Shown here: positions 11,402 through 21,363 of the stretch, one piece after another
Layout: each line of letters begins with the position of its first letter
Numbering within the stretch: the stretch's first letter is position 1
Source: Meghimatium bilineatum
Lineage: Eukaryota > Mollusca > Gastropoda > Stylommatophora > Philomycidae
Length of the DNA stretch: 64,000 nucleotides
Assembly: GCA_034231615.1 (NCBI GenBank)
Contig: CM067322.1
Span: 101,083,587-101,147,586 of the forward strand
Direction: 5' to 3'
The notes under the pieces: generated by a model
Databases searched by the model: none
What the model saw: the letters and a program-made list of their open reading frames with translations, nothing else
What the model was told of the DNA's origin: nothing
Translations under genes and position numbers: made by a program

Positions 11402-12403
11402 AACTACAACTAGTCACGGTGGGCACGCTGGTAAGTCTGTTTGCTTTTTCAAATCCCCTAACACCTCGAAATTCAAGTAAAAAAAACGTAGGCAACTTAT
11501 ATCACCACATATTTAATCTTAGGAGGTCAACATTGATTACTAGATTTGCAACTTTCACTATTATTTGATGGTTGCAAAGTTCTGATATAAAATGGACTAA
11601 CGTCCACGGTTGAAAGAAGCGCATCTCACCATAAGAGGTACATTTTACTTAACCAACTCATCACAGATTTCGTCATCGACTCCAGTCACTGACGGTGCAG
11701 TGAATGCGATGTTAGAATTTTCTAGATAGACATGTATTTGGGAACGTACTATATGAATAAATACGACGTTCCTGAAATTATAACACAAATTAAAGTTCAA
11801 AAACTTCAATTAACTGCAAATACGAAGAAGCTCATCATCCCATTACCATATCTGGGACAACACAAAGCAAGTGCACATTGTATTTACACAAAATGCGAAA
11901 CATTAGAAAGGCGAAATAAAAACGTGAACTAATTATTCAACTAAATTTCATTTGATTAGTTGATCAGAGTGATCAGACCTTGCATTGTTCAGAAATCTGA
12001 CCAAAGTCAAGACTTTCAAGGACGACGTGATTGACTAAGACAATTCATAAGAACAATTTTGCTTCTGTTGACATACAAGGTACCAAACATACTAATAGTA
12101 ACGAAAATATATTATGAGCAGACCTAATTACGCTTTGTAATTTCTGCGTTTTTCTCATATTAATGGACGAATGGTAGCACCACTTTCACAATCAAAAACA
12201 ACTTCAAATTATAATTAAATGTAGTTTAAGGACGGTAAGGCCTAAGGGTAAGGTACTAAGACTAAGGGTAAGTTAGTACGTACTTTCGTACGTGATCCGT
12301 GATTGGCTTCATGTCATCAATGGAGGTTCTGGTTCAGAAGTCGCTGCAGAGTAGTAAGCGACACCCCCCCCCCCCCCCAATATTTTAATTTACTAAACGA
12401 TTG
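11402..12403. other. No gene recognised; poly(C) run at about 12364-12378
   Basis: AT-rich sequence between the 13-bp LINE duplication and the Merlin target site. It holds short open frames only, the longest at 11732-11932, with no recognisable domain. The right end includes the left Merlin duplication (12396-12403). Confidence 0.5.
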
Positions 12404-12428
12404 GGTAGATCTTGCTTTCTGGCGTTCA
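12404..12428 (+). repeat. Merlin left terminal inverted repeat
   Basis: Pairs with 14451-14475. Mismatches fall at positions 3, 4, 5 and 17 from the outer end. It abuts the duplication AACGATTG. Confidence 0.88.
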
Positions 12429-12479
12429 GGAATTAAGTGTGCTATAAATAGAACAATGTTTATATTCCGGACTACCCGA

Positions 12480-12700
12480 CGTCATGGATTTCCGCGCACC
12501 GCCAATGAAATTAATGGATGCCGTGACGTCATAGTGCGGAAGCAAAAAGGAGGAGTTTTTGCGCGCGACGTGGCTTTGTGAATGGCTGATCCTTCATTTC
12601 ATTCGCTTTGCGTGGAATATGGCGAAATCCATAGTCGGCTAGTTCAAAATTTTACATTAAATACGTACCTCATTCAGCTTGGTGGATAAACAGAGCGTTA
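12480..12700 (-). repeat. Merlin 3'-end-like segment, copy A
   Basis: The - strand reads SVYPPS then stop, the C-terminal wording of the Merlin transposase (VYPPNPDG). A GTACGTATT string, a CGACTATGGATTTCG block and the palindrome TGACGTCA (12524-12531) follow. Copy B (12770-13012) and the segment at 16130-16430 have the same order. Confidence 0.6.
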
Positions 12701-12769
12701 TTTCACACAAGAACTAGAAAATATCTGCCGATTGCCGCTCAACCTTGTAAAACCAACCAATCTGTGTGA

Positions 12770-13012
12770 GGTGTGTTGTGACGTCACAAACCCAACACAA
12801 ACGAGAGTTTTGTCGCGGCGGCGACCGGCGTGGCTTTTTTACGTTTACGTTTGGAGATCCATCACTTCTTTGATTAAATCCACAAGGGAAACGGGTAGAA
12901 TACCACGAAATCCAGTCGAATAGTTAAAAAATGTAAACAAAATGTTAATTAAACGACACCAAAAACACTTACCTAATTCCCTCCTGGCGTGGCGGATAAA
13001 CTTGCATGGCTT
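12770..13012 (-). repeat. Merlin 3'-end-like segment, copy B
   Basis: The - strand reads QVYPPRQEGIR then a TAA inside GTAAGTG. GTTTACAT, a GACTGGATTTCG block and TGACGTCA at 12779-12786 follow. It is arranged in tandem with copy A inside the same element. Confidence 0.6.
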
Positions 13013-13140
13013 GGCTTTGGGTACTGACGTTATATGGGACTGCCAACTCCATCCCATAACCTCCTTAGTCGCCTTTTACGACATGCGCGGAAGGTAAACA
13101 GTGTTGCTATTCTTTGCTCCCCGGCAGCACTCGGGCGTCC
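13013..13140 (-). repeat. SINE-like repeat with GTCGTAAAAGGCGACTAA core
   Basis: On the - strand this begins near GGGGAGCAAAGAATAGCAAC and contains GCATGTCGTAAAAGGCGACT, then TGGAGTTGGCAGTCCC. Related cores occur at 40744, 44385, 47590 and 51740. No tRNA-type A and B boxes are evident, so the family is unassigned. Confidence 0.65.
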
Positions 13141-13146
13141 ACATGT

Positions 13147-14154
13147 TCATCCGTCCGGATTTGGTGGATAAACCTCTTTGATTCCGGAGAGAAATCTTTG
13201 AAAAAGATCGTTGCCTTCTCCGGAATATTTTTTTCTCCACATGTATTCAGATAGGTAGGAGGGAAATTGCCCTTCACACATCCTACCCTGGTTCCGGAAA
13301 TTTCTTTTAACAAGGCCCCACAAACCTTCGATTGTGTTTGTGTGGGCCCCTGTTTCAGTATTTCTAAATTCAATACTATGGTTCACTGTCAGGTGAACAT
13401 ACCCTTCGTCTGCAAGGCAGGCGTATGCTTTCCAGCAGTCAGATATTATGGTAGTGCCTGGCAGCACGTGCTCTTTTATGATGTTGAGCAAAACTTCTTT
13501 AGTTCTTTCTGCAACCACTTTCATAATGCAATTACTGGTGCCCCTTTCGACAATGCCAAACACCCAGGTCCCTTTCACACGTTTACCTCGGTTATATTTG
13601 CGCTTGCCGAATAGACTTTCGTCTATTTCTACCACGATTCCTTCCCCTCCAACTTTCACTGTCTCCTTAACGCACATCTCGACACAGATCTCTCTACAAA
13701 AACTTTTCCAGTCAGCAACTGCTTTGGCCCCTACCTTAACTTCATCGATTATGAAACCGCTCCTAGCTTTTTTAACCCAGAGATATGTAAGTAGGAGTAT
13801 GTCAGCCATACTCAAATGACTTTCGGAGAACCATGAATGATTCCTTACACTTCTACTAATTTTATGGCGATTAATTCCAAATTGCCGGCACACCCAAATA
13901 TATCCATCCAATTTTCGTGTTTGTTTTACCAATTTCATGTTTGCACCACAAGTAGGACACACATAATGATTATTAATTAAACCTTGCTCCATGCACCACT
14001 CCAAAACACATTTACTATCACTATCACGTAGCTTAACGAAAAAAGAAAAATCGCACTCCATAACTCCGGTCATTTTCACAAACGTCAGAATGAAAGTGAC
14101 CACAGGAACTTCTGACCACAGGAACTTCTGACCACAGGAACTTCTTTTTTTCAC
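13147..14154 (-). CDS. Merlin (IS1016/ISXO2-type) transposase, intact
   Basis: An uninterrupted frame of 335 codons. The upstream part of the frame (14098-14150) is three copies of a 16-bp repeat. The true start is therefore probably ATG at 14073 or 14061, giving 304-308 residues, a usual length for the family. Features in order are a zinc-ribbon-like CPTCGANM with a later WVC, the DDE core VEIDESLFGKRKYNRG (first acidic residue), TTIISDCWKAY (second) and TNTIEGLWGLVKRNFRNQG (third), and a C-terminal EVYPPNPDG. In the family this enzyme excises the element at its inverted repeats and makes 8-9 bp duplications. The intact frame with a perfect duplication implies recent insertion. Whether it is expressed cannot be seen. 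ISXO2-like domesticated relatives are possible, but the flanking repeats favour a transposon. Confidence 0.9.
   Translation of the reverse strand: MKKRSSCGQKFLWSEVPVVTFILTFVKMTGVMECDFSFFVKLRDSDSKCVLEWCMEQGLINNHYVCPTCGANMKLVKQTRKLDGYIWVCRQFGINRHKISRSVRNHSWFSESHLSMADILLLTYLWVKKARSGFIIDEVKVGAKAVADWKSFCREICVEMCVKETVKVGGEGIVVEIDESLFGKRKYNRGKRVKGTWVFGIVERGTSNCIMKVVAERTKEVLLNIIKEHVLPGTTIISDCWKAYACLADEGYVHLTVNHSIEFRNTETGAHTNTIEGLWGLVKRNFRNQGRMCEGQFPSYLSEYMWRKKYSGEGNDLFQRFLSGIKEVYPPNPDG
14098..14150. repeat. 16-bp direct repeat, three copies
   Basis: GAAGTTCCTGTGGTCA (on the - strand) occurs three times head to tail just upstream of the likely transposase start, within the Merlin 5' region. Confidence 0.9.
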
Positions 14155-14450
14155 ACCTCCCCCTTTTTTTTTGTGCCTGATTTTTAAATAATTTTCTAAA
14201 ATTGAAATATCAGTAGTAATGTGTTCCGTTTAACCCCCCCCCCCCCCCCTTCCCCTGCCCTTAAAACATCGTATTCGACACTCCAAAACGCACCTTTTTC
14301 CGGCCCTCTTTTTTGAACTTTTTTCCTTTTCGCCACGCCGTATATTCGCGCGAACCGTGACGTCATAACCTCTCGCAGAACTTTCGCGAACAGCAGTTTT
14401 GCGTATATGAAGGTTTGGGGAATACCTCAAAACTAGGTCAAACTTCACAG

Positions 14451-14475
14451 TGAACGCCGGAAAGCAAGATGCGCC
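14451..14475 (-). repeat. Merlin right terminal inverted repeat
   Basis: The reverse complement starts GGCGCATCTTGC. It abuts the right duplication AACGATTG at 14476-14483. A TGACGTCA palindrome lies inside at 14358-14365. Confidence 0.88.
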
Positions 14476-14884
14476 AACGATTGAATTAGTGTGGATTTAT
14501 GAATATAAATATATAATCATATGCACAGTCTATTTAATATTTTAATATAAATAATAATTAATTATATACTTAAATCATCGGTTATGTCCACAGCAATGTG
14601 AGCAAACGTACTATAGTAGGTACATGGACACAATTTTCAAAATAGTGTTACATAATTATAAATAATATAGTAAGATAGCCCTTAAAAATTGCAATTCAAG
14701 GATAGTATACCTCAACCAAGTATGTATGTCAATGCTGAAAAAATTTACGAAATTTTTTCTAATGAATTTGACATAAAAATAATTGAGAGAAATGCTGTTA
14801 CATCCACCGACCACAGTACTATAAATAGCACACTGTTTTCATATTTAGGTATTTTGTTTGTTTGTTTTTCGTCCGCTCCATTGT
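14476..14884. other. AT-rich flank, no gene recognised
   Basis: Low-complexity AT-rich sequence with short frames only. Confidence 0.5.
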
Positions 14885-15660
14885 AACCATCACGGATATC
14901 CGTGCGATTTCCGCCGGGAGCGTGATTACGTTGTGCCACCGTTATGCGCCTTGTAGGCCTAGCACATCCGATTTCGGCATGCCTTGACAATTCGGGTGGG
15001 CTACCCTTAGCCTGTGACAGCCTCTATATTTGTCTCCAGGCACGCGTAGTGGAGACTCTTCGCCCAGACGATTTTTTTTTTTTTGCTCTCGTCTGACTCG
15101 AACGAGGTGTTCCACTGTCTATGAACTTGCCTCGTGTAATTGGACGTGCTGTGCCTGTGCCCATTGGGTACTGAACCGTTTCTCATCCGTGAGCCCGGTT
15201 CCTTAAGGGGAAGAACTCAACAGAGGAGTTGGACCCTGGCTCTTTCGCCCTCTTAGCCGAGGTGTCATTCACTGACATCGTGTACCCCTTGTCCAAGTTC
15301 GAGTCTCACACCACGCGTTTGAGAGCAAGGCGTTCTCGAGCTGAGCGTCCTTGTCCCAATAGCGCCTGAGCCCATCAGGTACTGAACCCTTTCTCTCTTC
15401 AAGTGTATTTCCGGTGTAGGAAAACCTGACAGTAGAGTTGGGCCAGGGCTAAATCGTTGTCCCTTTTGTGCCTGAGCGCATAGAGTACGGAAACCTTTCT
15501 CTTCGCGAGCACATTTCCGGTTTAGGAAGGCTCGAGATTAGAGTTGGATTAGGTCTTCTTGCTTTACCAAACGCCAATGAATGGGTCTGGGTCTCTGCCT
15601 GTAAGGAACATAGGTAACTAGAAGCTCGCCTCGAGCTGACAGAGCTTGTAGTTCCCCTTT
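14885..15660. repeat. GC-rich block with three diverged copies of a 105-bp unit
   Basis: Composition changes sharply from the AT-rich flank. Units begin near 15154, 15365 and 15470. Each has a CCTGAGCCCATCAGGTACTG-like start, a CTTTCTC block, TTCCGGTTTAGG-like text and GAGTTGGACCAGGGCT-like text. No long frame or known domain was found, and the element class is unknown. Confidence 0.65.
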
Positions 15661-15769
15661 CCTAGGGACTTTTCACTTTCTATTTGCAGTTCGCGCTGCC
15701 CTCTAGCGCTGTTCTGCCCTTTCATTGTTTCATTGTACTCGGTATGAAATCTATGTCTCTTGCCATGCA

Positions 15770-16090
15770 TCTACCTTTTCGTGCATTTTACATTGGCCGC
15801 CCCTCCAATGTTCGGACTGGACTGACTAGCTTCACTGTATGTCGACAGTGTCGCTATATGTGGTGATGCTGGTGGTGTCGGAGATATTGTCTGTCTCTTG
15901 TGCAGGCAAATCTCTTTCCATCTGCTACCTCCACATTCTCGGACACGATCCCCAAATGATTTGGCCAGAATCAGCTCGAGCTGCTGTATTTCTGTTTCCA
16001 GGGTGCACCGCGTGGAGGTACATTTGGGATCTTGGTTATCTGCTAACCCTGGGTCCGCCTAGAGCAATGCGTTCCCTTTGCACCCCATAT
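15770..16090 (+). repeat. Dispersed repeat of unknown class, copy 2
   Basis: Inverted relative to the copy at 6640-6960. It contains TGTATGTCGACAGTGTCGCT, GGACACGATCCCCAAATGAT and TGTTTCCAGGGTGCACC. It adjoins the GC-rich 105-bp repeat block and may belong to the same larger element. Confidence 0.6.
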
Positions 16091-16129
16091 TTAGGTAGAT
16101 GACATCACAGAGTTCCGCTAGAAATCCAA

Positions 16130-16430
16130 TGAAATCCCACGTGCAGTGACGTCACGTTCCTGCCAACCGCCAAGCTATGTTCTCTTGGAAGACATTTTTT
16201 TTTAGATTTGATCGATTTCATGGCGGATTTCAACAGTTTTCAACAGCGGAAATCCGTAGCCATCTGCCTAAATGTAAACAGTGTGAAATGGGAAAAAAGG
16301 CCCCTTACCTTATACATCGATTCGTGGCGGATAAACTCCCTGAATTATTTCTAACATAAATCTCACAGCATTCCGGTCATTTTTCTCCTGTTTCAAAGTG
16401 CGCCAACAATTCTTGTCCAGTGTTGCCAAC
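16130..16430 (-). pseudogene. Merlin transposase C-terminal relic
   Basis: The - strand encodes KNDRNAVRFMLEIIQGVYPP followed by RIDV and stop. This aligns with the complete Merlin C-terminus GNDLFQRFLSGIKEVYPPNP but is clearly diverged. Downstream are GTAAGGGG, a GGATTTCCG block and TGACGTCA (16147-16154). A GGCGCA string on the - strand at the right edge may be a terminal remnant. It is a second, older Merlin lineage. Confidence 0.7.
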
Positions 16431-16689
16431 TCATTCCCTCATAAACGCACCAAGAACATCTTTTATAAGCTAAAAAAAAAACACGTAATAATGATAAAAT
16501 GCACTAAAACGCATCAGAAAATTTTAGGAATGCGCTAAACTAGTGCGGCCGCGCTATTCCAAACATTTAGGCTCCAGATGATATGAATAAACACCAGATC
16601 AGGTGGCTCGAAAATCACTGTAATGGCAACCCAGCATTGCCGCAAAAAAAAAGAAATTTTTGCAATAATCCCCCTCATACCAATCTTTC

Positions 16690-17095
16690 GTTCTATTAGC
16701 ATACATGAGGGGGACTAGTCCCCTTCAACCCCCCATTTTTTCCCTCCCCCCATCCCAACCTGCATTGTTTTTCTTTCACTTAGCTAACATGAGGGGGGCA
16801 AGCCCCCCCCCCCCCCCCCCCTAACCCCCCTTTTTCTTTATTTATTACCTCCCACCCCAAGCTGCCTTGTGTTTTTCTTTCACTTAGCGTACATGAGGGG
16901 GACCCCTCAACCCCCCATTTTTTCCCTCCCCCCATCCCAACCCGCTTTGTTTTTCTTTCACTTAGCGTACACGAGGGGGGCAACCCCCCCCCTTTTTTTT
17001 CTCTTGTTTTAGAAAGACTACTCAAGCTTCCCTAAAATATCTAATATTTTCCTTTTATTTTTTATTCCTAACCCCCCCCCCCCCCTTTTTTTTCT
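16690..17095. repeat. C-rich tandem repeat, about 110 bp, four copies
   Basis: Each unit has CATGAGGGGG, a long C run, CCCTCCCCCCATCCCAACC-like text and TTTTTCTTTCACTTAGC. The other strand is G-rich with many runs of four or more G. Homopolymer lengths differ among units. Confidence 0.85.
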
Positions 17096-17382
17096 ATAAA
17101 TTTCTTTTTAAGTGACCATTGCGACCAGAGACCGCCATTCATGTCAATCACGCGCCACCTTGGAGAACCTTCTGATCACGTGACCCTGGGAAAGGTTGGA
17201 AAACACCTCGATAGCAGAGCAAAGGTCACAGTGGTGGACGAAACAGCAGATGCGCCAAATAATTTACATGTAACATATAGGAAAATATAAATAAAACTTG
17301 TGACTACAAAATGTAGCCAAGCTGATAATTTCTGAATTATCTTTATTTTCAATAATACAATACACATTGACTTGATTGACAA

Positions 17383-17653
17383 ACTATACATTTTTGTGTT
17401 TGCAGAGATAAGATGCTTATGTTTATCACATTTCTGGAATTTTCTGATGGACACAACTAATTGATATTCAAAATGGCTGCTAATATGCATAATTAAAATA
17501 AATTATGTATCTATTAAACATAATAAAATACCACAGAAACTATATATTTTTGTATTCGCAAAGACATACCACATCTGTTGATCACATTGCTGTGATTCTC
17601 AGATGCACGTACAACTAATTAATATTCAAAATGTTGGCTAATTTGCATAATTT
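17383..17653. repeat. Diverged tandem duplication, about 115 bp twice
   Basis: 17383-17498 and 17540-17653 share AAACTATA.ATTTTTGT, TGTTGATCACATT-like text, ACAACTAATT.ATATTCAAAATG and AATTTGCATAATT-like text, with many substitutions. Confidence 0.7.
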
Positions 17654-18989
17654 ATACAAATGTTGATGTTTTAAATAATTAACTGTTGGTTTGAGCATTG
17701 TTTTACTCTCTTAAAAGTTACATATATAAAAAGAAAAATGGCTACAGAATTTAATAAATCTAGTTTCAAACACAACAAATGATGCAAACACTATTTAAAA
17801 CCCTGTCACAAGAAATTTATAGTCTAAGCAAAATTTCCCTCGCTAATCCCAGATGTCCAAGTACCTAACTATATGAGGCTACTATAGGAGGCGGCATAAC
17901 TAATTGTGATTGGAGGCCATTCTTGACCTATTATTGACAATAACATTGCCACAGGACTACCCTATTGCCCTATACATGTCACTACAAGAGGCTACTTCGT
18001 TCTTTTTTTCATCATCAACATTGATTAGCCTCTATTCATGTTGCACATTAGGGAAGTGATGTCTGTTTTATGACGCTGTTAAAATTTTATAATAAGTTTC
18101 CATTGAATGGATGTTTACATTTTTAGTTGTAAAACTTTCACTGTAGATGGCTGCAGTTGTGTCAGACCATGGCGAAGCTCCAGTAAAGACCTGTGTACAG
18201 AAAGTAAACATGACATGACTGATTTTTTAAATTATTTCATTTGTCAACCTTTACTTTTCTTTGGCATGCGATTCCAAGTATATAAATAGTGACCAATGAA
18301 AAACATGACAATAATAAAAAATGACATGAGTGAAGTTTTGTTTACTTTCTATCAAAGGTTTTACTGCAGAGTCTCGTGTCAGACTCAATGCCCTGTGAGA
18401 AATTAGTCTGTGTAAATTTGTCTCATCCATATGTTCACGATGTGATTTCGGATGGGTTGGTCAACTGCCACCAGCGGTACATATGGGCCTTTACTACCAG
18501 ATCACAAGGAAGATCTTCGTGGTCTTCCTCTATTTTGCTGTTTCCATTTTCATGTTATATGCTCTTGCCGTTGACCAATAAGGGTTCATTCTCATTAAGT
18601 GGCTGAACTATTTCAGTCTCTGTTTTTCAATATATTTGAGCACAAATGTTATTCCAGCAATTCTTGTAATCTCTTCATTCCTCGCATGATCTCTTCTTGT
18701 TTTGTTTGCTATTTTTCTTAGATATCTTATTTCACATGTAATACATTTTCTCTATATTATTTGTTAGTGTCCATGACTGACATTGATAACATAATGTTGG
18801 TAAGACTGTTGAATTTATGATTTGCCTTTTGGTTCCCCCAAGTTATGCGATTACAGCATTGTGGCCTGCAGTTACTGTGTTGTTGGAAATGACCTTGATA
18901 TTTCTAACATTGTCTTCTTGCCTGTCGTGTCAGTATGAAATCTGAGTAGATTGATCCGGATTGTCCCATTTATAACGTGTGTAGTCTAC
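17654..18989. other. No gene recognised
   Basis: AT-rich, apparently unique sequence. A short frame at 18151 (ATG, MAAVVSDHGEAPVKTCVQK, then GTAAAC) could be a small first exon, but nothing else supports it. Confidence 0.4.
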
Positions 18990-19222
18990 TCGTTTTATGC
19001 TCGTAACTAGACTACCGACATATAGCATGCCACAAATGGCCATGACACATAGAAATAACGGTTATAAAGCCAGAGGCAGACCATGTAAAAGATGGATCAC
19101 AGAAATCAAAGAAGCCACAGGAACAAGCTTACAAACATCGCACAAGAAGGCCATCTCCAGAGAACTCTTCCACCCCTGACACCGCAAGGCAAACAAGGGA
19201 CACAGCGCATGGATAGATAGAG
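18990..19222 (+). mobile_element. LINE 3'-end fragment with GATA-type tail
   Basis: It encodes ARGRPCKRWITEIKEATGTS, then HKKAISRELFHP and stop, then HRKANKGHSAWIDR in the continuing reading. It ends in GATAGATAG. It belongs to the same family as the - strand fragment at 1547-1930. Only the C-terminal tail after the RT remains. Confidence 0.72.
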
Positions 19223-19429
19223 AAACTGTTGGTGATAAATCATAGTGACTTATAAACTGGAAAAAGTTCAAATTATATTGAGTTAATTTAAATAATTTTA
19301 TAGGCCTACTCATATTCAGACTATTATAGCTTATCAATTATTAGATTCAGACTATTATAGCTTATCAATTATTAGATTTCAGTTTAAATTAAACCGCTGT
19401 AGTTATGTGGAAAAATCTGCTGCCTATCA

Positions 19430-19880
19430 CACCAAAACATCGAGCATGAGGATGTAGACAGTTAGAGCTGCTCTGACTTGGCTGATGATCACAAGATAGG
19501 AAAATACTTGATAAGAAAGGGGTGGGACACTCTTGTCAACAATGTCCAGAGCATCATCTGGATCTACTGTCCAGGTTATGAAGGAGTCCTGACACAAAAG
19601 AGCTAATGCATTAGCAGGCAAAGTTATAGTAGATGGCAAAGTTATAGTAGATGGCAAAGTTATAGTAGATGGCAAAGTAATGAGAAGAGACCGGACTGGA
19701 TTAATTAGAGCGGTCATGGATACACTACAAAATGATGAAAAGGTTGTTGAAAAAGATAATTATGTTCAGAGAATGATAGAAATGGGAGTGACCAGGAGAG
19801 AAAGTACATTCTCACTGGAAAGACTAGAACCCACAACTGACTGTGACACTGAGCTTTATATACTTGTAGATGGTTGACTG
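19430..19880 (+). pseudogene. RNase H C-terminal fragment of a third LINE type
   Basis: One frame gives WDTLVNNVQSIIWIYCPGYE, the fourth-Asp region of an RNase H (usually YCPGHAGV). After a frameshift it continues NALAGKVIVDGKV and RRDRTGLIRAVMDTL, ending in a region that matches the usual YVQRMIEMGV tail of this group. The GKVIVD codons are a 19-bp tandem repeat of four copies at about 19619-19679. The His and Gly of the usual motif are altered. Confidence 0.6.
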
Positions 19881-19945
19881 AATGGCAAGCAGAACATTTA
19901 TGGGAATGCCATTTGTGCTGTGGTGTTGATTTCTAAACAAGAATC
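19818..19945 (+). repeat. Dispersed repeat pair, copy 1
   Basis: ACAACTGACTG.GACACTGAGCTT, then TGACTGAATGGCAAGCAGA and TTTATGGGAAT, recur in the same order and orientation at 42800-42925. Class unknown. Confidence 0.6.
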
Positions 19946-20265
19946 ATTATAGCTATGTGATTACTTCTCTGGCTTCTTGTTTCAGTGATCTAGGTTTGAT
20001 TTTTTTCAGTTTAACTGGACATTTATTACTTCACTAACAGCTGCTAGCTTGAGCCTAAGGAAACGGTTACTTTAAAAATTCTCTGGGAAAGTAAAGAAGG
20101 TCATTTCATATCTAGTTATACAATTGGTCTAAAAAAGTATAGACCTATCATTAACACTGTATTTCCCATTACCCATCAATGACTTGGGTAGAGAGGGGCT
20201 GCTTTATTTTACTTTTGATTTTTGCTGACCCAGTGGTCCATGGGCTCATGGCCTTTGACCCAATG

Positions 20266-20507
20266 CCATTGTATGATATATCCACCAAAGGCGGTTATGT
20301 CTATTTGTGGCCGTTGACACAAATAAAACAGCGACACAATGCATTTCCATTCTCTGGATTACATCGTGCTGGACATCTAGTAGGACCATTGTCCTACTAC
20401 AAGAGAGATCTCTGGATTACATCCTGCTGGAAATCTAGTAGGAACATTGTCCTGCTACAAGAGAGATCCAGTGGGAGTTTGAGAATGATTTCTTTAGAAG
20501 AATAAGT
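20266..20507 (+). mobile_element. SINE with GAAGAAG-type tail, internal duplication
   Basis: Same family as the precisely bounded copy at 28873-29031. It carries ACAAATAAAACAGCGACACA, CATTTCCATTCTCTGGATTA and the hairpin AGTAGGACCATTGTCCTACT. The segment from CTCTGGATTACATC to AAGAGAGATC is present twice in tandem. It ends with TTTGAGAATG and a degenerate GAAGAATAAG tail. Confidence 0.82.
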
Positions 20508-21186
20508 ATTGATATATGCGTATGTTTGTGAGCTGTTTTGTTCCATTTAAGGTATTTCATTTATCTGGCCTCGGAAGGAGAAGCATTTTTCTTAAGTTAG
20601 TATTAATAAAACTCTTGAATTCAAATACAAACTAATCAAGCACACCAAACACAGTAGTTCAAATGCATTTCTATAATAAGAAATTGATAACATTTATCAG
20701 ACCTGTGCTTATAATGAATGACATTAGACCACCACTACGAGCACTAATGGGACGCTATCTTCTGTGAGATGAGGTGCCAAACCTCCTTAGTTCCCTCTTA
20801 CTACACCCAGGGCAAGTAACTTAATATTTATACCCCTTTCAGAATTTGGCAAATGAAACACTGCATTTAAGAAATTGTCTTGTACCACAGTGTCATCCAT
20901 ACATGTTGCCATGCCCAAGTTTGGCTATGTGGAATTGCATAATCACTAATATAAAGTGACCTTGAATTAGTGTTCTCTAGTGACAAGCTAAATTGAACAT
21001 CTTTTTTTCTCTGCATCATGTATGGAGAGGGGGGGGGGAGGGTATTAGATCAGCAGTTTATTTTCTTATCATCTGTCCCGGACAGAGCGGATCAAGTGAA
21101 ATGACAATCATATCCAGTGAAGTTATTATGGAATGTGATGATGATGAATTCTTGGGGATTACATATATTTTCACAGATATGTCTTA
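20508..21186. other. No gene recognised
   Basis: Mostly unique sequence with a G run at about 21026-21036. No supported coding region. Confidence 0.45.
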
Positions 21187-21363
21187 GTACAGTAGAATTC
21201 CTCTATAGCACATTGTTATAACATATTAGTACAGTAGAATTCCTCTATAGCACATTGTTATAACATTAGTACAGTAGAATTCCTCTATAGCACTTTGTTA
21301 TAACATATTAGTACAGTAGAATTCCTCTATAGCACATTGTTATAACATATTAGTACAGTAGAA
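21187..21363. repeat. Tandem copies of a MITE terminus
   Basis: AGTACAGTAGAATTCCTCTA followed by TAGCACATTGTTATAACATA repeats about four times. The unit equals the left end of the MITE whose remainder continues at 23229 beyond the inserted LINE. Confidence 0.9.

Larger units (their letters stand above)
12404..14475 (-). mobile_element. Merlin DNA transposon, structurally complete
   Basis: The element starts GGTAGATCTTGCTTTCTGG at the left, and the reverse complement of the right end starts GGCGCATCTTGCTTTCCGG. These are 25-bp inverted repeats matching at 21 positions. Perfect 8-bp duplications, AACGATTG, flank it at 12396-12403 and 14476-14483. Merlin elements duplicate 8-9 bp, so the architecture fits the superfamily. 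It carries one uninterrupted transposase on the - strand. Between the transposase stop and the left terminus lie a SINE-like insert and two extra Merlin 3'-end-like segments. Confidence 0.9.

Noticed and set aside
12845-13057. A - strand exon reading CKFIRHARRELG with GTAAGTG donor
   Set aside because: The alternative frame VYPPR...stop matches the Merlin C-terminus and recurs at three places, which explains the sequence better.
18151-18215. Possible first exon MAAVVSDHGEAPVKTCVQK followed by GTAAAC
   Set aside because: Short, no matching downstream exon and no recognised family.
19427-19717. A - strand frame with a hydrophobic stretch that looks like a membrane protein
   Set aside because: The + strand of the same region reads as a LINE RNase H end (IYCPG motif), so this frame is antisense.
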